From Halomonas sp. KG2 (lineage in GTDB: Bacteria; Pseudomonadota; Gammaproteobacteria; Pseudomonadales; Halomonadaceae): a stretch of DNA of 64,000 nucleotides. Made by a program: the position numbers and the translations under genes. Numbering within the stretch: position 1 is the first letter of the stretch; every line of letters begins with the position of its first letter. Shown here in pieces: positions 18,289-27,995 of this stretch. Location: the NCBI GenBank assembly GCA_030440445.1, contig CP098528.1:3472001-3536000 (forward strand), read 5' to 3'. The notes under the pieces were generated by a model. It saw only the letters and a program-made list of their open reading frames with translations, did not search any database and was not told the origin of the DNA.

Positions 18289-21200
18289 ATGTTTCATGGC
18301 GGTCTGCTGGTCGCGGTATCACTGCTTTACATTGCGGTGCTGTTTGGAATTGCCTGGTTCGGTGATCGCCGTGCACGGACTCACGGCGCCAGCCGCCGAC
18401 GGCCAATCATCTACAGTTTGGCATTGGCCATTTACTGCACCTCGTGGACGTTTTACGGCGCAGTGGGGCAAGCAGCCACGGCTGGCTGGTCATTCGCCAG
18501 TATCTTTGTCGGGCCAATCTTAACGTTTTTACTGTTTTGGCCTGTTCTGGCAAAAATGATTCGTGTTGCCAAGCACCAAAACGTCACGTCAATCGCTGAC
18601 TTTATTGCTTCCCGCTACGGCAAAACCCAATCCCTTGCAGCGTTTGCTAGTTTAGTTGCCCTCATTGGCACCCTGCCCTACATTGCCCTGCAGTTAAAAG
18701 CGGTGTCTACCACCTTTAGCGTTCTCACCGACGCAGCGGATATGACCCATACGCCGCTGTTTGGCGACACAGCGTTTTATGTCGCTATTGTCATGGCAAT
18801 CTTCGCTATCCTTTTTGGCACTCGCCATACGGACGCGACAGAGCATCACGAAGGGCTGATTCATGCGGTAGCATTTGAGTCTCTTGTAAAACTGCTAGCG
18901 TTTGTCGTCCTTGGCGCTTTTGTTACCTGGGGCATGTTTGATGGCCTAGGCGAACTAATGGGCCACGCTGAAAGCCAACTGGAGTTGCAGCGCCAACTAG
19001 CCAATCAAGATTTTGGCCAAAGCTTCTGGGCGCAAACGCTGCTCGCCATGCTCGCCATACTTTGCCTGCCTCGCCAGTTTCATGTGGCAGTAGTGGAAAA
19101 CACCCACCCAGATGATGCAACGAAAGCACGCTGGCTATTTCCTCTTTACCTACTCGCAGTCGCCTTTTTTGTGGTGCCTTTGGCGGCAGCCGGTCTACTG
19201 CTGTTTTCGGAAAGCGGGGTTGAGCCTGATACTTACGTACTTGCTCTTTCGATGGCGTCTGGCCAGCAGTGGCTGACCCTGCTCACCTTTATTGGCGGAT
19301 TTTCTGCCGCGACAGGCATGGTTATTGTGGCGGCAGTGGCAGTATCCATCATGATTTCTAATGAAATTGTGATCCCAGCACTATTTAGGTTGCGTTGGTT
19401 CGACACAAAAGCTCGTGACTATGGCCGCTTAGTACTCCGCGCGCGCCGCCTGACGATTGTTGCTGTATTGGCAATGGCTTACGGCTTCTATCAGCTCATT
19501 GCCGAATTCACCTCGTTGGCCTCAATTGGCATGCTGTCCTTTGCGGCCGCCGCTCAGTTTGCCCCCGCACTCATCGGCGGGCTGTATTGGAAGCGCGGTA
19601 ACCGCCTCGGCGTTATTGTTGGCATGAACGCAGGCTTTGCGATTTGGGCATACAGCTTGTTAATGCCGGCTATGATCAATGCCGGAGTACTGCCTCAAGC
19701 ATGGCTGGCGGGCGGCCCCTTAGGGCTTAATTGGCTATCGCCGACAACCCTCTTTGGCTTAAACCTCAGCGATCCATTTACCCACGGAGTCATGCTGTCG
19801 CTGGGCATCAACTTGTTCTGCTATATCTTTGTGTCACAGGTGACTTCTCAGCGGGTCGTCGAGCGTATTCAGGCATCGCTGTTTGTCGATAGCGTAGAAA
19901 CTCGTCAAACATCCGTAAACCGCCCATGGACAGGTGCCACCACTGTCGGTGACCTTAAAGTGCTGTGTGAGCGTTTTCTTGGGGCAGACCAAGTGGATCG
20001 TGCATTTGAGGATTACGCACGCCGCGCGGGAAAACCCATGGAAGATAGTTCACGGGCGTCTATCGACGTCATCCAATTTACTGAGCGCTTTCTTGCGTCA
20101 GTGTTAGGCGCATCGTCAGCACGCATAGTCGTTAACTCGGCGCTTCAGGGGCGCGGCATCGGCATTTCAGATGTCATTTCAATCGTTGATGAAGCCTCTC
20201 AAGTCTTAGAGTTCAACCGCGCACTACTGCAAGCCACCATTGAAAACATCAACCAGGGTATTAGCGTGGTTGACCAGAATTTGCGCTTGGTGGTGTGGAA
20301 CCAGCGCTATTTAGAGCTGTTCCGCTTCCCTGATCACTTGATACGGGTCGGCGCCCCCATAGATCGTATTTTTCGCTACAACGCGCACAGCGGCGAATAT
20401 GGCCCAGGAGACCCGGAAGAGCACGTCCAACTGCTGCTCGACAACATTCGCGACGGCCAGCCTCACCGCTATGTGCGCTATCGCCAAGATGGCAGCGTAT
20501 TGGAAGTCCAAGGCAACCCGATGCCTGGTGGTGGTTTTGTCTATACCTATCAAGATATTACTCAGCAGAAGCGCATCGAAGAGGCGCTGATCCGCTCTGA
20601 AAACAACATCCGTATCTACACCGATAATGTGCCAGCGCTGATTGCCTACTTTGATAAAGAGTGCCGTTATCTATTTACCAACCGCGCCTACGAACAAGCT
20701 TTCGACATAGATCGTAATGCCGTGATTGGGCGCCGCTACGAAGACGTATTACCGGTTAAAAAAGCCGAAGAGCGCATGCCGTGGGTTCAACGAACACTGG
20801 CAGGCGAACGCGTTAGTTTTGAAGTCTCAATGCGCGTTAATGATGCCATGCGCTATATGCTGGTCACCTATACGCCCCACTTTGGTGATAGCCAATCGAT
20901 TTTAGGCTTCTTCGCGCTTTATCAAGATATTACCGAGCGCCGCCAAGCCGAAATCGCCTTAAAAGTGACCAACGAAACCCTGGAAGAGCGCGTTCGCGAG
21001 CGCACGCAAGCACTTTCCGAGGCCAACGCGGCGCTGCGCCAAGAGAACCGTGTGCGCGCTGAAGCAGAGCAAGCGCTGCGCCAAGCGAAACAGTTAGCTG
21101 AAGATGCTAACGCTTCCAAAACGCGCTTTTTGGCTGCCGCTAGTCATGACTTGCTCCAGCCGCTGAACGCAGCCCGGCTGTTTACCTCTGCATTAATGCA

Positions 21201-22236
21201 GAACGTCACCGCTAGCGACACCCAGCGCACCATCAGCCATATTGATAACTCACTTCAAGCCGCTGAAGAGCTGCTTGGCACTCTGCTAGATATTTCAAAG
21301 CTTGATGCGGGTGCGCTTACACCGCGACGCAGCCATTTTGCACTCGCAGATATTATTCGCCCATTGCGTGCCGAATTTGAAGTGATGGCCGATGACCGTG
21401 GGCTGGATCTTGTCGTCGTACCGACGCAACAATGGGTAGATTCCGATCCGCAGATGCTTCGCCGGATTGTACAAAACTTTCTATCCAACGCGATTCGCTA
21501 TACCCAAGAAGGTCGTGTACTTCTAGGCTGCCGCCGCCAAGCGGGACGGCTTTCCATAGAGGTATGGGATAGCGGGCCAGGTATTCCTGAATCTAAGCTA
21601 ACGGAAATTTTCCAAGAGTTCCGCCGGTTGGATCAAGTTTCACGCCATAAAGAGAGTGAGAAAGGGCTCGGCTTAGGCCTCTCAATCGCCGATCGTATGA
21701 GCCGTGTACTTGACCACCCAATTAAGGTTCGATCCTGGGTAGGGGTGGGGACTGCATTCTGCGTCAGCGTTCCCATTGTTGCCGCCCTTGAAGTGACTTT
21801 AGCGGACCAGGAACCTCAAAACCGCCGTAGCGGTAATAAGTTAGCGGGTACCCGCATTGTGTGTATCGATAACGAAACGCTCATTTTAGAGGGCATGACG
21901 GCCATGCTGAGCGGCTGGGGATGTGAAGTATTTACGGCGACCAGCATTGGCGGCGCAAAATCGATTCTGCGCAACATGGACGGCGACCCCGACGCTATTT
22001 TGGCCGACTATCACCTGGACAACGAAGTCACGGGCTTGATGGCACTCGAAGCACTCAGCGAGCGCTTTGAGGGAGCCGTACCGGGCATTGTGATTACCGC
22101 CGACCGTACGGAAGCGGTGGCCGAGGAGATCAAGCGTGCGGGTTATCAACTGCTGCTTAAGCCGGTCAAACCCGCCGCGCTACGCGCGCTTTTAACTCGT
22201 ACCCTTCAGGCTAGCCGAGCAGGAGGGAAAACGTAA
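18289..22236 (+). CDS. crbS: CrbS-type hybrid sensor histidine kinase with SSS transporter-like sensor domain
   Basis: A 1315-residue membrane kinase. Residues about 5-510 form an SSS-family transporter-like domain with about 13 helices; a STAC-like linker lies around 545-620, two PAS domains at about 640-750 and 770-880, a coiled coil at 885-935, then HisKA with phospho-accepting H953 in AASHDLLQPLN, a HATPase domain with GLGLGLSIADRMS, and a C-terminal receiver with phospho-acceptor D1240. This architecture is that of CrbS, which with CrbR turns on acetate use in Vibrio and Pseudomonas. The partner regulator gene converges on it about 220 bp away across a repeat cluster. The ligand sensed is not evident from sequence. 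Confidence 0.92.
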   Translation: MFHGGLLVAVSLLYIAVLFGIAWFGDRRARTHGASRRRPIIYSLALAIYCTSWTFYGAVGQAATAGWSFASIFVGPILTFLLFWPVLAKMIRVAKHQNVTSIADFIASRYGKTQSLAAFASLVALIGTLPYIALQLKAVSTTFSVLTDAADMTHTPLFGDTAFYVAIVMAIFAILFGTRHTDATEHHEGLIHAVAFESLVKLLAFVVLGAFVTWGMFDGLGELMGHAESQLELQRQLANQDFGQSFWAQTLLAMLAILCLPRQFHVAVVENTHPDDATKARWLFPLYLLAVAFFVVPLAAAGLLLFSESGVEPDTYVLALSMASGQQWLTLLTFIGGFSAATGMVIVAAVAVSIMISNEIVIPALFRLRWFDTKARDYGRLVLRARRLTIVAVLAMAYGFYQLIAEFTSLASIGMLSFAAAAQFAPALIGGLYWKRGNRLGVIVGMNAGFAIWAYSLLMPAMINAGVLPQAWLAGGPLGLNWLSPTTLFGLNLSDPFTHGVMLSLGINLFCYIFVSQVTSQRVVERIQASLFVDSVETRQTSVNRPWTGATTVGDLKVLCERFLGADQVDRAFEDYARRAGKPMEDSSRASIDVIQFTERFLASVLGASSARIVVNSALQGRGIGISDVISIVDEASQVLEFNRALLQATIENINQGISVVDQNLRLVVWNQRYLELFRFPDHLIRVGAPIDRIFRYNAHSGEYGPGDPEEHVQLLLDNIRDGQPHRYVRYRQDGSVLEVQGNPMPGGGFVYTYQDITQQKRIEEALIRSENNIRIYTDNVPALIAYFDKECRYLFTNRAYEQAFDIDRNAVIGRRYEDVLPVKKAEERMPWVQRTLAGERVSFEVSMRVNDAMRYMLVTYTPHFGDSQSILGFFALYQDITERRQAEIALKVTNETLEERVRERTQALSEANAALRQENRVRAEAEQALRQAKQLAEDANASKTRFLAAASHDLLQPLNAARLFTSALMQNVTASDTQRTISHIDNSLQAAEELLGTLLDISKLDAGALTPRRSHFALADIIRPLRAEFEVMADDRGLDLVVVPTQQWVDSDPQMLRRIVQNFLSNAIRYTQEGRVLLGCRRQAGRLSIEVWDSGPGIPESKLTEIFQEFRRLDQVSRHKESEKGLGLGLSIADRMSRVLDHPIKVRSWVGVGTAFCVSVPIVAALEVTLADQEPQNRRSGNKLAGTRIVCIDNETLILEGMTAMLSGWGCEVFTATSIGGAKSILRNMDGDPDAILADYHLDNEVTGLMALEALSERFEGAVPGIVITADRTEAVAEEIKRAGYQLLLKPVKPAALRALLTRTLQASRAGGKT

Positions 22237-22263
22237 TGATACGGCGGATTGATGCATCACACT

Positions 22264-22450
22264 GTCATTCCCGAAGGGGGTTATCGGGAATCCACTTTGA
22301 CCTTTCTCGCTGATGCCTAGGAGCCTGCTTCAAAATGGATTCCCGCTAAAAGCATGCGGGAATGACACAGTGGTGAGGAACGCGGGAATGACGGAGCCGC
22401 GAGATAGACGCACCACACCGTCATTCCCGAAGGGGGTTATCGGGAATCCA
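22264..22450. repeat. Cluster of REP-like palindromes between crbS and crbR
   Basis: Two identical 31-base copies (22264-22294 and 22420-22450) each form a hairpin with arms ATTCCCGA and TCGGGAAT. Between them is a related hairpin with arms ATTCCCGC (22339-22346) and GCGGGAAT (22356-22363), and another half unit, GCGGGAATGAC, near 22382. All share the core (G)TCATTCCCG. They fill the space between two convergent genes, as REP/BIME elements usually do, and may end or protect both transcripts. Confidence 0.8.
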
Positions 22451-22459
22451 ACTTACCCT

Positions 22460-23122
22460 TCAAGAAGAAACTTTTGGCGGTTCCACTTCAAGTTTCTGAG
22501 CAGCAATAACAGCCTGGGTGCGCGAGTGCACTCCCAGCTTGCGCAGAATAGCCGTCACGTGGGCCTTAATAGTGGCTTCTGAGACGCTAAGCTCATAGGC
22601 GATCTGTTTATTCAACAAACCTTCCGTCAGCATATTGAGCACACGAAACTGCTGCGGCGTCAGTGAGGCAATTGCCTCCGCAAAACGCGACTCTTCTTCG
22701 CTGGTTTCATCTAAGACGTTCGCCAACGCTTCTGGCAGCCAAACTTCCCCCTGCAGAATTTCCCCCACTGCTTCAGCAATCAACTGTAGCGAGGAAGATT
22801 TAGGAATAAAGCCTGACGCGCCGTAATCGATGGCACGACGTACTACATAGGGCTCGTCACTGCCTGAAACAACCGCCACCGGAATATCGGGCATCTGGCC
22901 ACGCAATTGAATCAAACCTGAGAAGCCATGCGCTCCTGGCATATGGAGGTCTAGCAAAATCAAATCAGCATCAGGATGTCGATTAACGACCTCAGTGGTG
23001 GCTTCCATGGTGTCGGCTTCGACAATCTCAGCCTGGGGGGCTAACTGGCGCAACGCCTGAGTGAGCGCTGCACGAAACAGCGGATGGTCGTCTGCGACGA
23101 TAAACTTATGGGCTACTGCCAT
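22460..23122 (-). CDS. crbR: CrbR/ErdR-type LuxR-family response regulator
   Basis: Two-component DNA-binding regulator of 220 residues from the ATG at 23122, which has a strong GGAGG 7-8 bases upstream; an in-frame upstream start at 23194 has no such site. The receiver domain has the acidic pair D11/D12 and phospho-acceptor D58 in LLDLHMPG. The C-terminal LuxR helix-turn-helix contains LLNKQIAYELSVSEATIKAH. Location opposite the CrbS-type kinase and next to acs supports a role in activating acs and the acetate carrier, as for CrbR in Vibrio and ErdR in Pseudomonas. Confidence 0.9.
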   Translation of the reverse strand: MAVAHKFIVADDHPLFRAALTQALRQLAPQAEIVEADTMEATTEVVNRHPDADLILLDLHMPGAHGFSGLIQLRGQMPDIPVAVVSGSDEPYVVRRAIDYGASGFIPKSSSLQLIAEAVGEILQGEVWLPEALANVLDETSEEESRFAEAIASLTPQQFRVLNMLTEGLLNKQIAYELSVSEATIKAHVTAILRKLGVHSRTQAVIAAQKLEVEPPKVSS

Positions 23123-23270
23123 GGATATTCCTCCGGTTCCTCGAGCAGCGGGGTTGACTACCGCCGCGACGCTAGGCTCATACGGTTGAAGCATGGTACC
23201 CCATGGGCTTCGTCATTCCCAAGCATCACATGCACTATTTGTCATAGATACGTCATCCAAACAGAAATAA

Positions 23271-23296
23271 CAGTGCCGGCTCCATGGCCGGCACTG
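23271..23296 (-). terminator. Second hairpin downstream of acs
   Basis: A perfect 10-bp stem, CAGTGCCGGC (23271-23280) with GCCGGCACTG (23287-23296), has a 6-base loop. Read leftward it is followed by TTATTTCTGTTT. It could be a back-up terminator for acs and also insulates the regulator gene. Confidence 0.55.
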
Positions 23297-23350
23297 CAAC
23301 GGATCTGTCCAGTTTGCCTTATTTAACATAGCAAATGAATGACATCCGTC

Positions 23351-23388
23351 ATTTAAAAGTGCCCCCATTAGAAAGATAACTGGGGGCA
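23351..23388 (-). terminator. Terminator of acs
   Basis: Stem TGCCCCCA (23360-23367) pairs with TGGGGGCA (23381-23388). Read on the minus strand it is followed by CTTTTAAAT. It starts 8 bases after the acs stop. Confidence 0.75.
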
Positions 23389-23395
23389 AAGAGCA

Positions 23396-25345
23396 TTACT
23401 GGTTGGCACGATGCTCGATGAGTTCGTCCACCACCGACGGATCAGCCAGCGTGCTGGTATCGCCCAGGCCGTCACACTCATTAGCTGCAATTTTACGTAA
23501 AATGCGCCGCATAATTTTACCAGAACGTGTTTTTGGCAGCCCTGGCGCCCACTGAATTACATCTGGCGATGCAATCGGGCCAATATCTTTACGTACCCAT
23601 TGAGTCAGCTCTTTCTTGAGTTCATCCGTGGGCTCAACATCATCATTGAGCGTTACATAGATATAGATGCCCTGGCCCTTAATATCGTGCGGGAAGCCAA
23701 CGACGGCGGCTTCTGCCACTGCCGAGTGAGCAACCAGAGACGACTCTATTTCAGCAGTGCCCATACGGTGGCCTGAGACGTTAAGCACGTCGTCAACCCG
23801 CCCTGTAATCCAGTAATAGCCATCCTCATCCCGACGACAGCCATCCCCAGTAAAATACATGCCGTCGTAAGTAGAGAAGTAGGTTTGTACAAAGCGTTCG
23901 TGGTCGCCCCAAATGGAGCGCGCTTGGCCCGGCCAGGAGTCGAGAATGACTAGATTGCCTTCCGTCTCGCCTTCCAATTTATGGCCTTCATTATCCACCA
24001 GCGCGGGGTTCACACCAAAGAAGGGCGTTGTCGCAGAACCAGGCTTTAGATCTGTAGCACCGGGAAGTGGCGCGATCATAATGCCGCCCGTTTCGGTTTG
24101 CCACCAAGTATCCACAATAGGACACTGCTCATTGCCAATAACGCGATAGAACCACTCCCAGGCTTCTGGGTTGATAGGTTCGCCCACAGAACCCAGCAAG
24201 CGCAATGAATCACGTTTGCTAGAGTCCATCACGTTATCACCATGCGCCATTAAGGCACGGACAGCGGTAGGCGCGGTATAGAGGATATTGACCTGATGCT
24301 TATCGACAATTTCGCCCATGCGGCCATGGCTTGGGTAGCTCGGTACGCCTTCAAACATTAGCGTGGTTGCACCATTGGCAAGCGGTCCGTACACGATATA
24401 GCTGTGGCCCGTCACCCAGCCTACGTCCGCTGTACACCAGTAAATTTCACCTTCTTGATAGTCGAAAACATACTGATGGGTCATCGCGGCGTAGGTCAGG
24501 TAGCCGCCAGTGGTATGCTTTAAGCCCTTAGGCGCACCAGTTGACCCAGAGGTATAGAGAATAAACAGTGGATCTTCGGCATTCATGGCCTCAACTGGGC
24601 ATTCGGTAGACTGCTTATCCACCAGCTCGTCAAACCAAATGTCACGACCTTCCTGCCAATCAATATCACCGCCTGTACGCTTCACCACCAATACGTTTTT
24701 ACATACATCGGTGCCATCGCGCGTCAGCGCCGAATCGACGTTCTCCTTAAGGGGGACGTGTTTACCACCACGCACCGACTCATCAGCTGTGATCACCAGT
24801 TTAGAATCAGCACCAATTACCCGCTGAGCGACGGCATCCGGCGAAAAGCCGCCAAACACAACAGAGTGCACAGCACCAATACGGGCACATGCCAACATGG
24901 CCATGGCCGCCTCGGGAATCATCGGCATATACAGCGTCACTGTATCGCCTTTGTTAACTCCCAGCGACTTCAGGCCGTTGGCCAGCTGGTTAGTGCGCTC
25001 ATAAAGCTCGCGGTAAGTAATGTGTTTTGAATCGTTAGGGTTATCCCCTTCCCAGATAATCGCCGTTTGGTCGCCACGCTTCTCCAAGTGGCGATCTAGA
25101 CAGTTGGCGCTAACGTTTAGCTCACCATCTTCAAACCAGCGAATATCAACATTATCGCGTGCGAAGGAGGTGTTTTTAATCTTGGTTGGCGTCTTGATCC
25201 AATCCAGACGCTTTGCTTGCTCAGCCCAGAAACTTTCCGGGTCGTCCATGGACTGCTGATACATTGCCGCATATTTATCTTTATCAGCCCATGCACTGGC
25301 AGCGATACTATCGCGCACTGGATAGACGTTTTTATGCTCGCTCAT
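23396..25345 (-). CDS. acs: Acetyl-CoA synthetase
   Basis: AMP-forming acetate:CoA ligase that makes acetyl-CoA from acetate in the cytoplasm. From the ATG at 25345 (AGAGG about 9 bases upstream, opening [10 protein letters not shown]) it is 649 residues, the usual length; the frame is open further upstream but without family similarity. Motifs of the ANL family are present: [11 protein letters not shown] (A3), [10 protein letters not shown] (A5), [20 protein letters not shown] (A7/A8) and the C-terminal [11 protein letters not shown] with the lysine that is acetylated for control in other bacteria. Likely regulated by the neighbouring CrbS/CrbR-type pair; a candidate site lies 119 bp upstream. 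Confidence 0.97.
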   Translation of the reverse strand: MSEHKNVYPVRDSIAASAWADKDKYAAMYQQSMDDPESFWAEQAKRLDWIKTPTKIKNTSFARDNVDIRWFEDGELNVSANCLDRHLEKRGDQTAIIWEGDNPNDSKHITYRELYERTNQLANGLKSLGVNKGDTVTLYMPMIPEAAMAMLACARIGAVHSVVFGGFSPDAVAQRVIGADSKLVITADESVRGGKHVPLKENVDSALTRDGTDVCKNVLVVKRTGGDIDWQEGRDIWFDELVDKQSTECPVEAMNAEDPLFILYTSGSTGAPKGLKHTTGGYLTYAAMTHQYVFDYQEGEIYWCTADVGWVTGHSYIVYGPLANGATTLMFEGVPSYPSHGRMGEIVDKHQVNILYTAPTAVRALMAHGDNVMDSSKRDSLRLLGSVGEPINPEAWEWFYRVIGNEQCPIVDTWWQTETGGIMIAPLPGATDLKPGSATTPFFGVNPALVDNEGHKLEGETEGNLVILDSWPGQARSIWGDHERFVQTYFSTYDGMYFTGDGCRRDEDGYYWITGRVDDVLNVSGHRMGTAEIESSLVAHSAVAEAAVVGFPHDIKGQGIYIYVTLNDDVEPTDELKKELTQWVRKDIGPIASPDVIQWAPGLPKTRSGKIMRRILRKIAANECDGLGDTSTLADPSVVDELIEHRANQ

Positions 25346-25463
25346 GAAGTTGCCTCTGTCCGTGAAATTGCACTCTCTAGAAAATGGTGTCGGTATTATT
25401 ATTAGTCGCACCGACGCGCTTAATATTTACCTAGCATAAACCTCCCAACGCCGGCTTCCCTTT

Positions 25464-25474
25464 AGACATTGGTA
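25464..25474 (-). promoter_or_regulatory. Candidate CrbR/ErdR site upstream of acs
   Basis: On the minus strand TACCAATGTCT differs by one base from the element at 15221-15231 before the symporter operon. A -10-like TATGCT (plus-strand 25433-25438) follows at a spacing that would put the box around -43. A related palindrome, AGACC-AA-GGTCT, is at 25538-25549 inside the end of sprT. Regulator assignment is inference. Confidence 0.5.
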
Positions 25475-25514
25475 TTAACATTTTAAATATTAAAAACAAT
25501 AAGTTAAAGCACTT

Positions 25515-26063
25515 TCAAGGTTTTCTAAAAGCACTGTAGACCAAGGTCTGATCACAATGGCGGCAGCGATAGCGACGCCCCTTTACCACTAAAGAATGAC
25601 GCCTGGCTGTGAAACAATGCGTTTGACAGCCACATTGATAATAATATGGCCGAGACTGGGCATCCTGAACATCAAAGCGATGAGTCACCTTAGGCTCAAG
25701 GCCAAACAGGTCTCGCATGACGGCTTGCCATTCTCGACCATGCGGTTTGAGCCGCGTGCCATTGGCTAAATGAAAGACTAACCAATGCGCCATTTCATGG
25801 GGAATCACCTCGTCAAAAAACGCCTGCCGATTATTGCTCAGTAAAACAGGATTAAAACGCAGCCCGCCACGCCCTAGATGCGCCTGCCCTGCTGAGGCAC
25901 CTTTTAGGTCGAACCACACCTTTGGCGCTGGCAGTGCAGGATAGACTTCTTGGCAGCGTCTTAACGCTTCATCAGTTCTGTCTCGCACGGCGTGCATGAG
26001 CGCCTCTGAAGAGAGTGTTGCAAGTTTTTCAGCAGGCCATGGGGGCAGTGGTAAAGTCTTCAT
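25515..26063 (-). CDS. sprT: SprT-family zinc metalloprotease-like protein
   Basis: SprT-like protein of 182 residues from the ATG at 26063 (an in-frame TTG at 26096 is less likely). The zinc motif HEMAHWLVFH fits HExxH, and a third ligand is probably the H in LKPHGREW. The C-terminus carries a cysteine/histidine cluster (CGCQTHC and YRCRHC) typical of the SprT zinc-ribbon. Its biological role is poorly defined; related eukaryotic Spartan proteins cut DNA-protein crosslinks. It is divergent from the UPF0149 gene, sharing a short promoter region. Confidence 0.9.
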   Translation of the reverse strand: MKTLPLPPWPAEKLATLSSEALMHAVRDRTDEALRRCQEVYPALPAPKVWFDLKGASAGQAHLGRGGLRFNPVLLSNNRQAFFDEVIPHEMAHWLVFHLANGTRLKPHGREWQAVMRDLFGLEPKVTHRFDVQDAQSRPYYYQCGCQTHCFTARRHSLVVKGRRYRCRHCDQTLVYSAFRKP

Positions 26064-26153
26064 TAGTGATAAACTAACCAGTAACGATGTTGCCAACGAG
26101 TGTTGCCGATCAACATCTTTTTCTCAAAGACGATTTTTATGATGAGGCCCCTT

Positions 26154-26828
26154 ATGGCAGAGCGCAATAACGTTCCCGCAGCAACGTCGCCCAATACCAC
26201 CCCACCTCAGCCGCTACTTGATGACGAGCAACTTGATCGATTGGATGACTTTCTCGACTCAGAGCAGGTCGGCGAAGATGCGCTGGATCTTATCTCTGCC
26301 CATGGCTTTTTAGTGGCGCTGGCAGTTGCCCCTAGCGAATTACCCACCAGTCAATGGCTAGCTGAGCTGTTTCAGGGAGAGCCAAGTTATCGGGATGATG
26401 CCGAGCGAGACGAGATTATCCAACTGTTAACACTGCTACGTGACAACGCCGTCGCAGTGCTTGAACAAGGTGGTTTACCAGAGCTACCCTTCGAGCTAAC
26501 GCTCGATGGCATCCCCGCTGAAGAAACGCCTATCGGCGACTGGTGCGCGGGGTTTATGGAAGGTGTCTTTAGCGACGAAAGCGCATGGTTTCAAGATGAC
26601 GAAGAGGCTGCCGCCACGCTACTGCTGCCCTTTATGTCGCTCTCAGGTTTATTCGATGATGAGCCAGAAATGGCTGAGATGGCCCAAGATCAGGCCAGTC
26701 AGGAAACCTTTGTTGCCCAATTGCCAGAATTAGTCCTGGACCTTTATCTTCACTACCGCGTGCCCCCCGAAACGCCGAAACCTAAGCCACGCAAGAAAAC
26801 CCCGGCCAAAGGTAAAAAGCGTCGATAG
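26154..26828 (+). CDS. UPF0149 / YecA-YgfB family protein
   Basis: A 224-residue, strongly acidic cytoplasmic protein from the ATG at 26154, which has GAGG 6 bases upstream; the frame opens earlier at 26100. The YgfB/YecA fold is visible in LDDFLDSEQVGEDALDLISA, then WCAGFMEGVF and ATLLLPFMSLSG. The C-terminus is a lysine-rich tail (KPKPRKKTPAKGKKRR) rather than the SEC-C zinc motif seen in YecA. Members have been linked to regulation of ampDh3 in Pseudomonas, but the role here is unknown. It converges on the phospholipase D gene with an 18-bp gap. Confidence 0.85.
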   Translation: MAERNNVPAATSPNTTPPQPLLDDEQLDRLDDFLDSEQVGEDALDLISAHGFLVALAVAPSELPTSQWLAELFQGEPSYRDDAERDEIIQLLTLLRDNAVAVLEQGGLPELPFELTLDGIPAEETPIGDWCAGFMEGVFSDESAWFQDDEEAAATLLLPFMSLSGLFDDEPEMAEMAQDQASQETFVAQLPELVLDLYLHYRVPPETPKPKPRKKTPAKGKKRR

Positions 26829-26846
26829 CCGATTGTTAGCCGCACA

Positions 26847-27968
26847 TTATTTAAGGCGGGTGACAATACCATCCACTACGCCATAGACCCACTCTCGGGC
26901 TCGCTGCCGCCAGGACCGTGCGGCCCAGGCGGCAGCATCGACTTCTTGACTGGCGGTAAAGTTACGCTCAAACAGCGATTGAACTTGTTTGGCGAAGGCT
27001 TGGTTTTCTACTTCTTGATTAGCTTCAAGGTTCCAGTGCAGATTCCAATGGTCGAAGTTACATGAGCCAAGACTGACCCAGTCATCGGCTAACACAAACT
27101 TGGCATGAATAAACGTGGGCTGGAACTCAAAAATCCGCACGCCGGCTTTTAACAACGCTTGGTAAAACCGTTGTCCTGCATAGCGCACGCCTGGGTGGTC
27201 ATGTTTACTGCCCGGTAATAGTAAACAAACATCCACGCCACGCCGTGCTGCCCGAATCAGGCGTCGGCGCAGCGTGAAGGTCGGCACAAAATAAGGTGTA
27301 CATAGCCAAAGCCGCTTGTTTGCCTGATTTACCCGCGCATGGAGCGAGTGGCGAATAGCTTGGTAACGATAACCCCTCGCTGACATCACTCGGCCGCGTA
27401 TGCCATCAGCATAATGTACGGCTGTCCGCTGTGGCGGCAACGCCGCGCTAGCCCGCCCACCACCTTCTTGCCGTGTTAACCGGGAGCGCCATAAGCGGCG
27501 AAAAAGCCCTTCCCAATCAGCAACCACCGGGCCTTCGATGCGCACCGCAATTTCGTACCATGCTTCCAGAAACTCATCCACCGCGCCAAATCCGCCGGTA
27601 AACGCAATCTCTCCATCCACGACAACAATTTTACGGTGGTCACGGCTTAAGTTGCGAGCCAGCGAGTGAAAACCGATGGGATTAAAGAACCGTAATGCGA
27701 CACCTGCTTGCTCTAGGCGTGTGCGGTCACGGTGCTCCAATCCCATAGAGCCATAACCATCGAGCAGCAAATACACCTTTACACCGCGCTCAGCAGCGTC
27801 GATCAACGCATTACTCATCTGGCTGGCTAACTTACCTGACTCCATCAAGTAGAGCTCCACCAGCACGTAGTACTCCGCTTGACTAACCGCATCAAACATA
27901 GCTGGCAAAAATCGCGTTGCTTCCGGCAACAGAGTCGTGCGGTTGCCTTCACGCCACACGTGCTGCAT
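26847..27968 (-). CDS. clsB: Phospholipase D-family cardiolipin synthase (ClsB-like)
   Basis: A 373-residue protein with two HKD motifs of the phospholipase D superfamily: H111-x-K113-x4-D118 followed by GGFGAVDEF, and H288-x-K290-x4-D295 followed by GSCNFD. There are no N-terminal membrane helices, which resembles ClsB/YbhO rather than ClsA, so it probably joins phospholipids into cardiolipin at the inner membrane; other PLD-type activities cannot be excluded. AAGGAG lies 6 bases before the ATG. It is the last gene of the tsaB-rsmJ unit, 27 bp after rsmJ. Confidence 0.88.
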   Translation of the reverse strand: MQHVWREGNRTTLLPEATRFLPAMFDAVSQAEYYVLVELYLMESGKLASQMSNALIDAAERGVKVYLLLDGYGSMGLEHRDRTRLEQAGVALRFFNPIGFHSLARNLSRDHRKIVVVDGEIAFTGGFGAVDEFLEAWYEIAVRIEGPVVADWEGLFRRLWRSRLTRQEGGGRASAALPPQRTAVHYADGIRGRVMSARGYRYQAIRHSLHARVNQANKRLWLCTPYFVPTFTLRRRLIRAARRGVDVCLLLPGSKHDHPGVRYAGQRFYQALLKAGVRIFEFQPTFIHAKFVLADDWVSLGSCNFDHWNLHWNLEANQEVENQAFAKQVQSLFERNFTASQEVDAAAWAARSWRQRAREWVYGVVDGIVTRLK

Positions 27969-27995
27969 AGAGACTCCTTCTCTTGATGAAACGGC

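Noticed and set aside
23122..23194. Longer start for the response regulator
   Set aside because: The upstream 24 codons have no homology, while the ATG at 23122 has a strong GGAGG.
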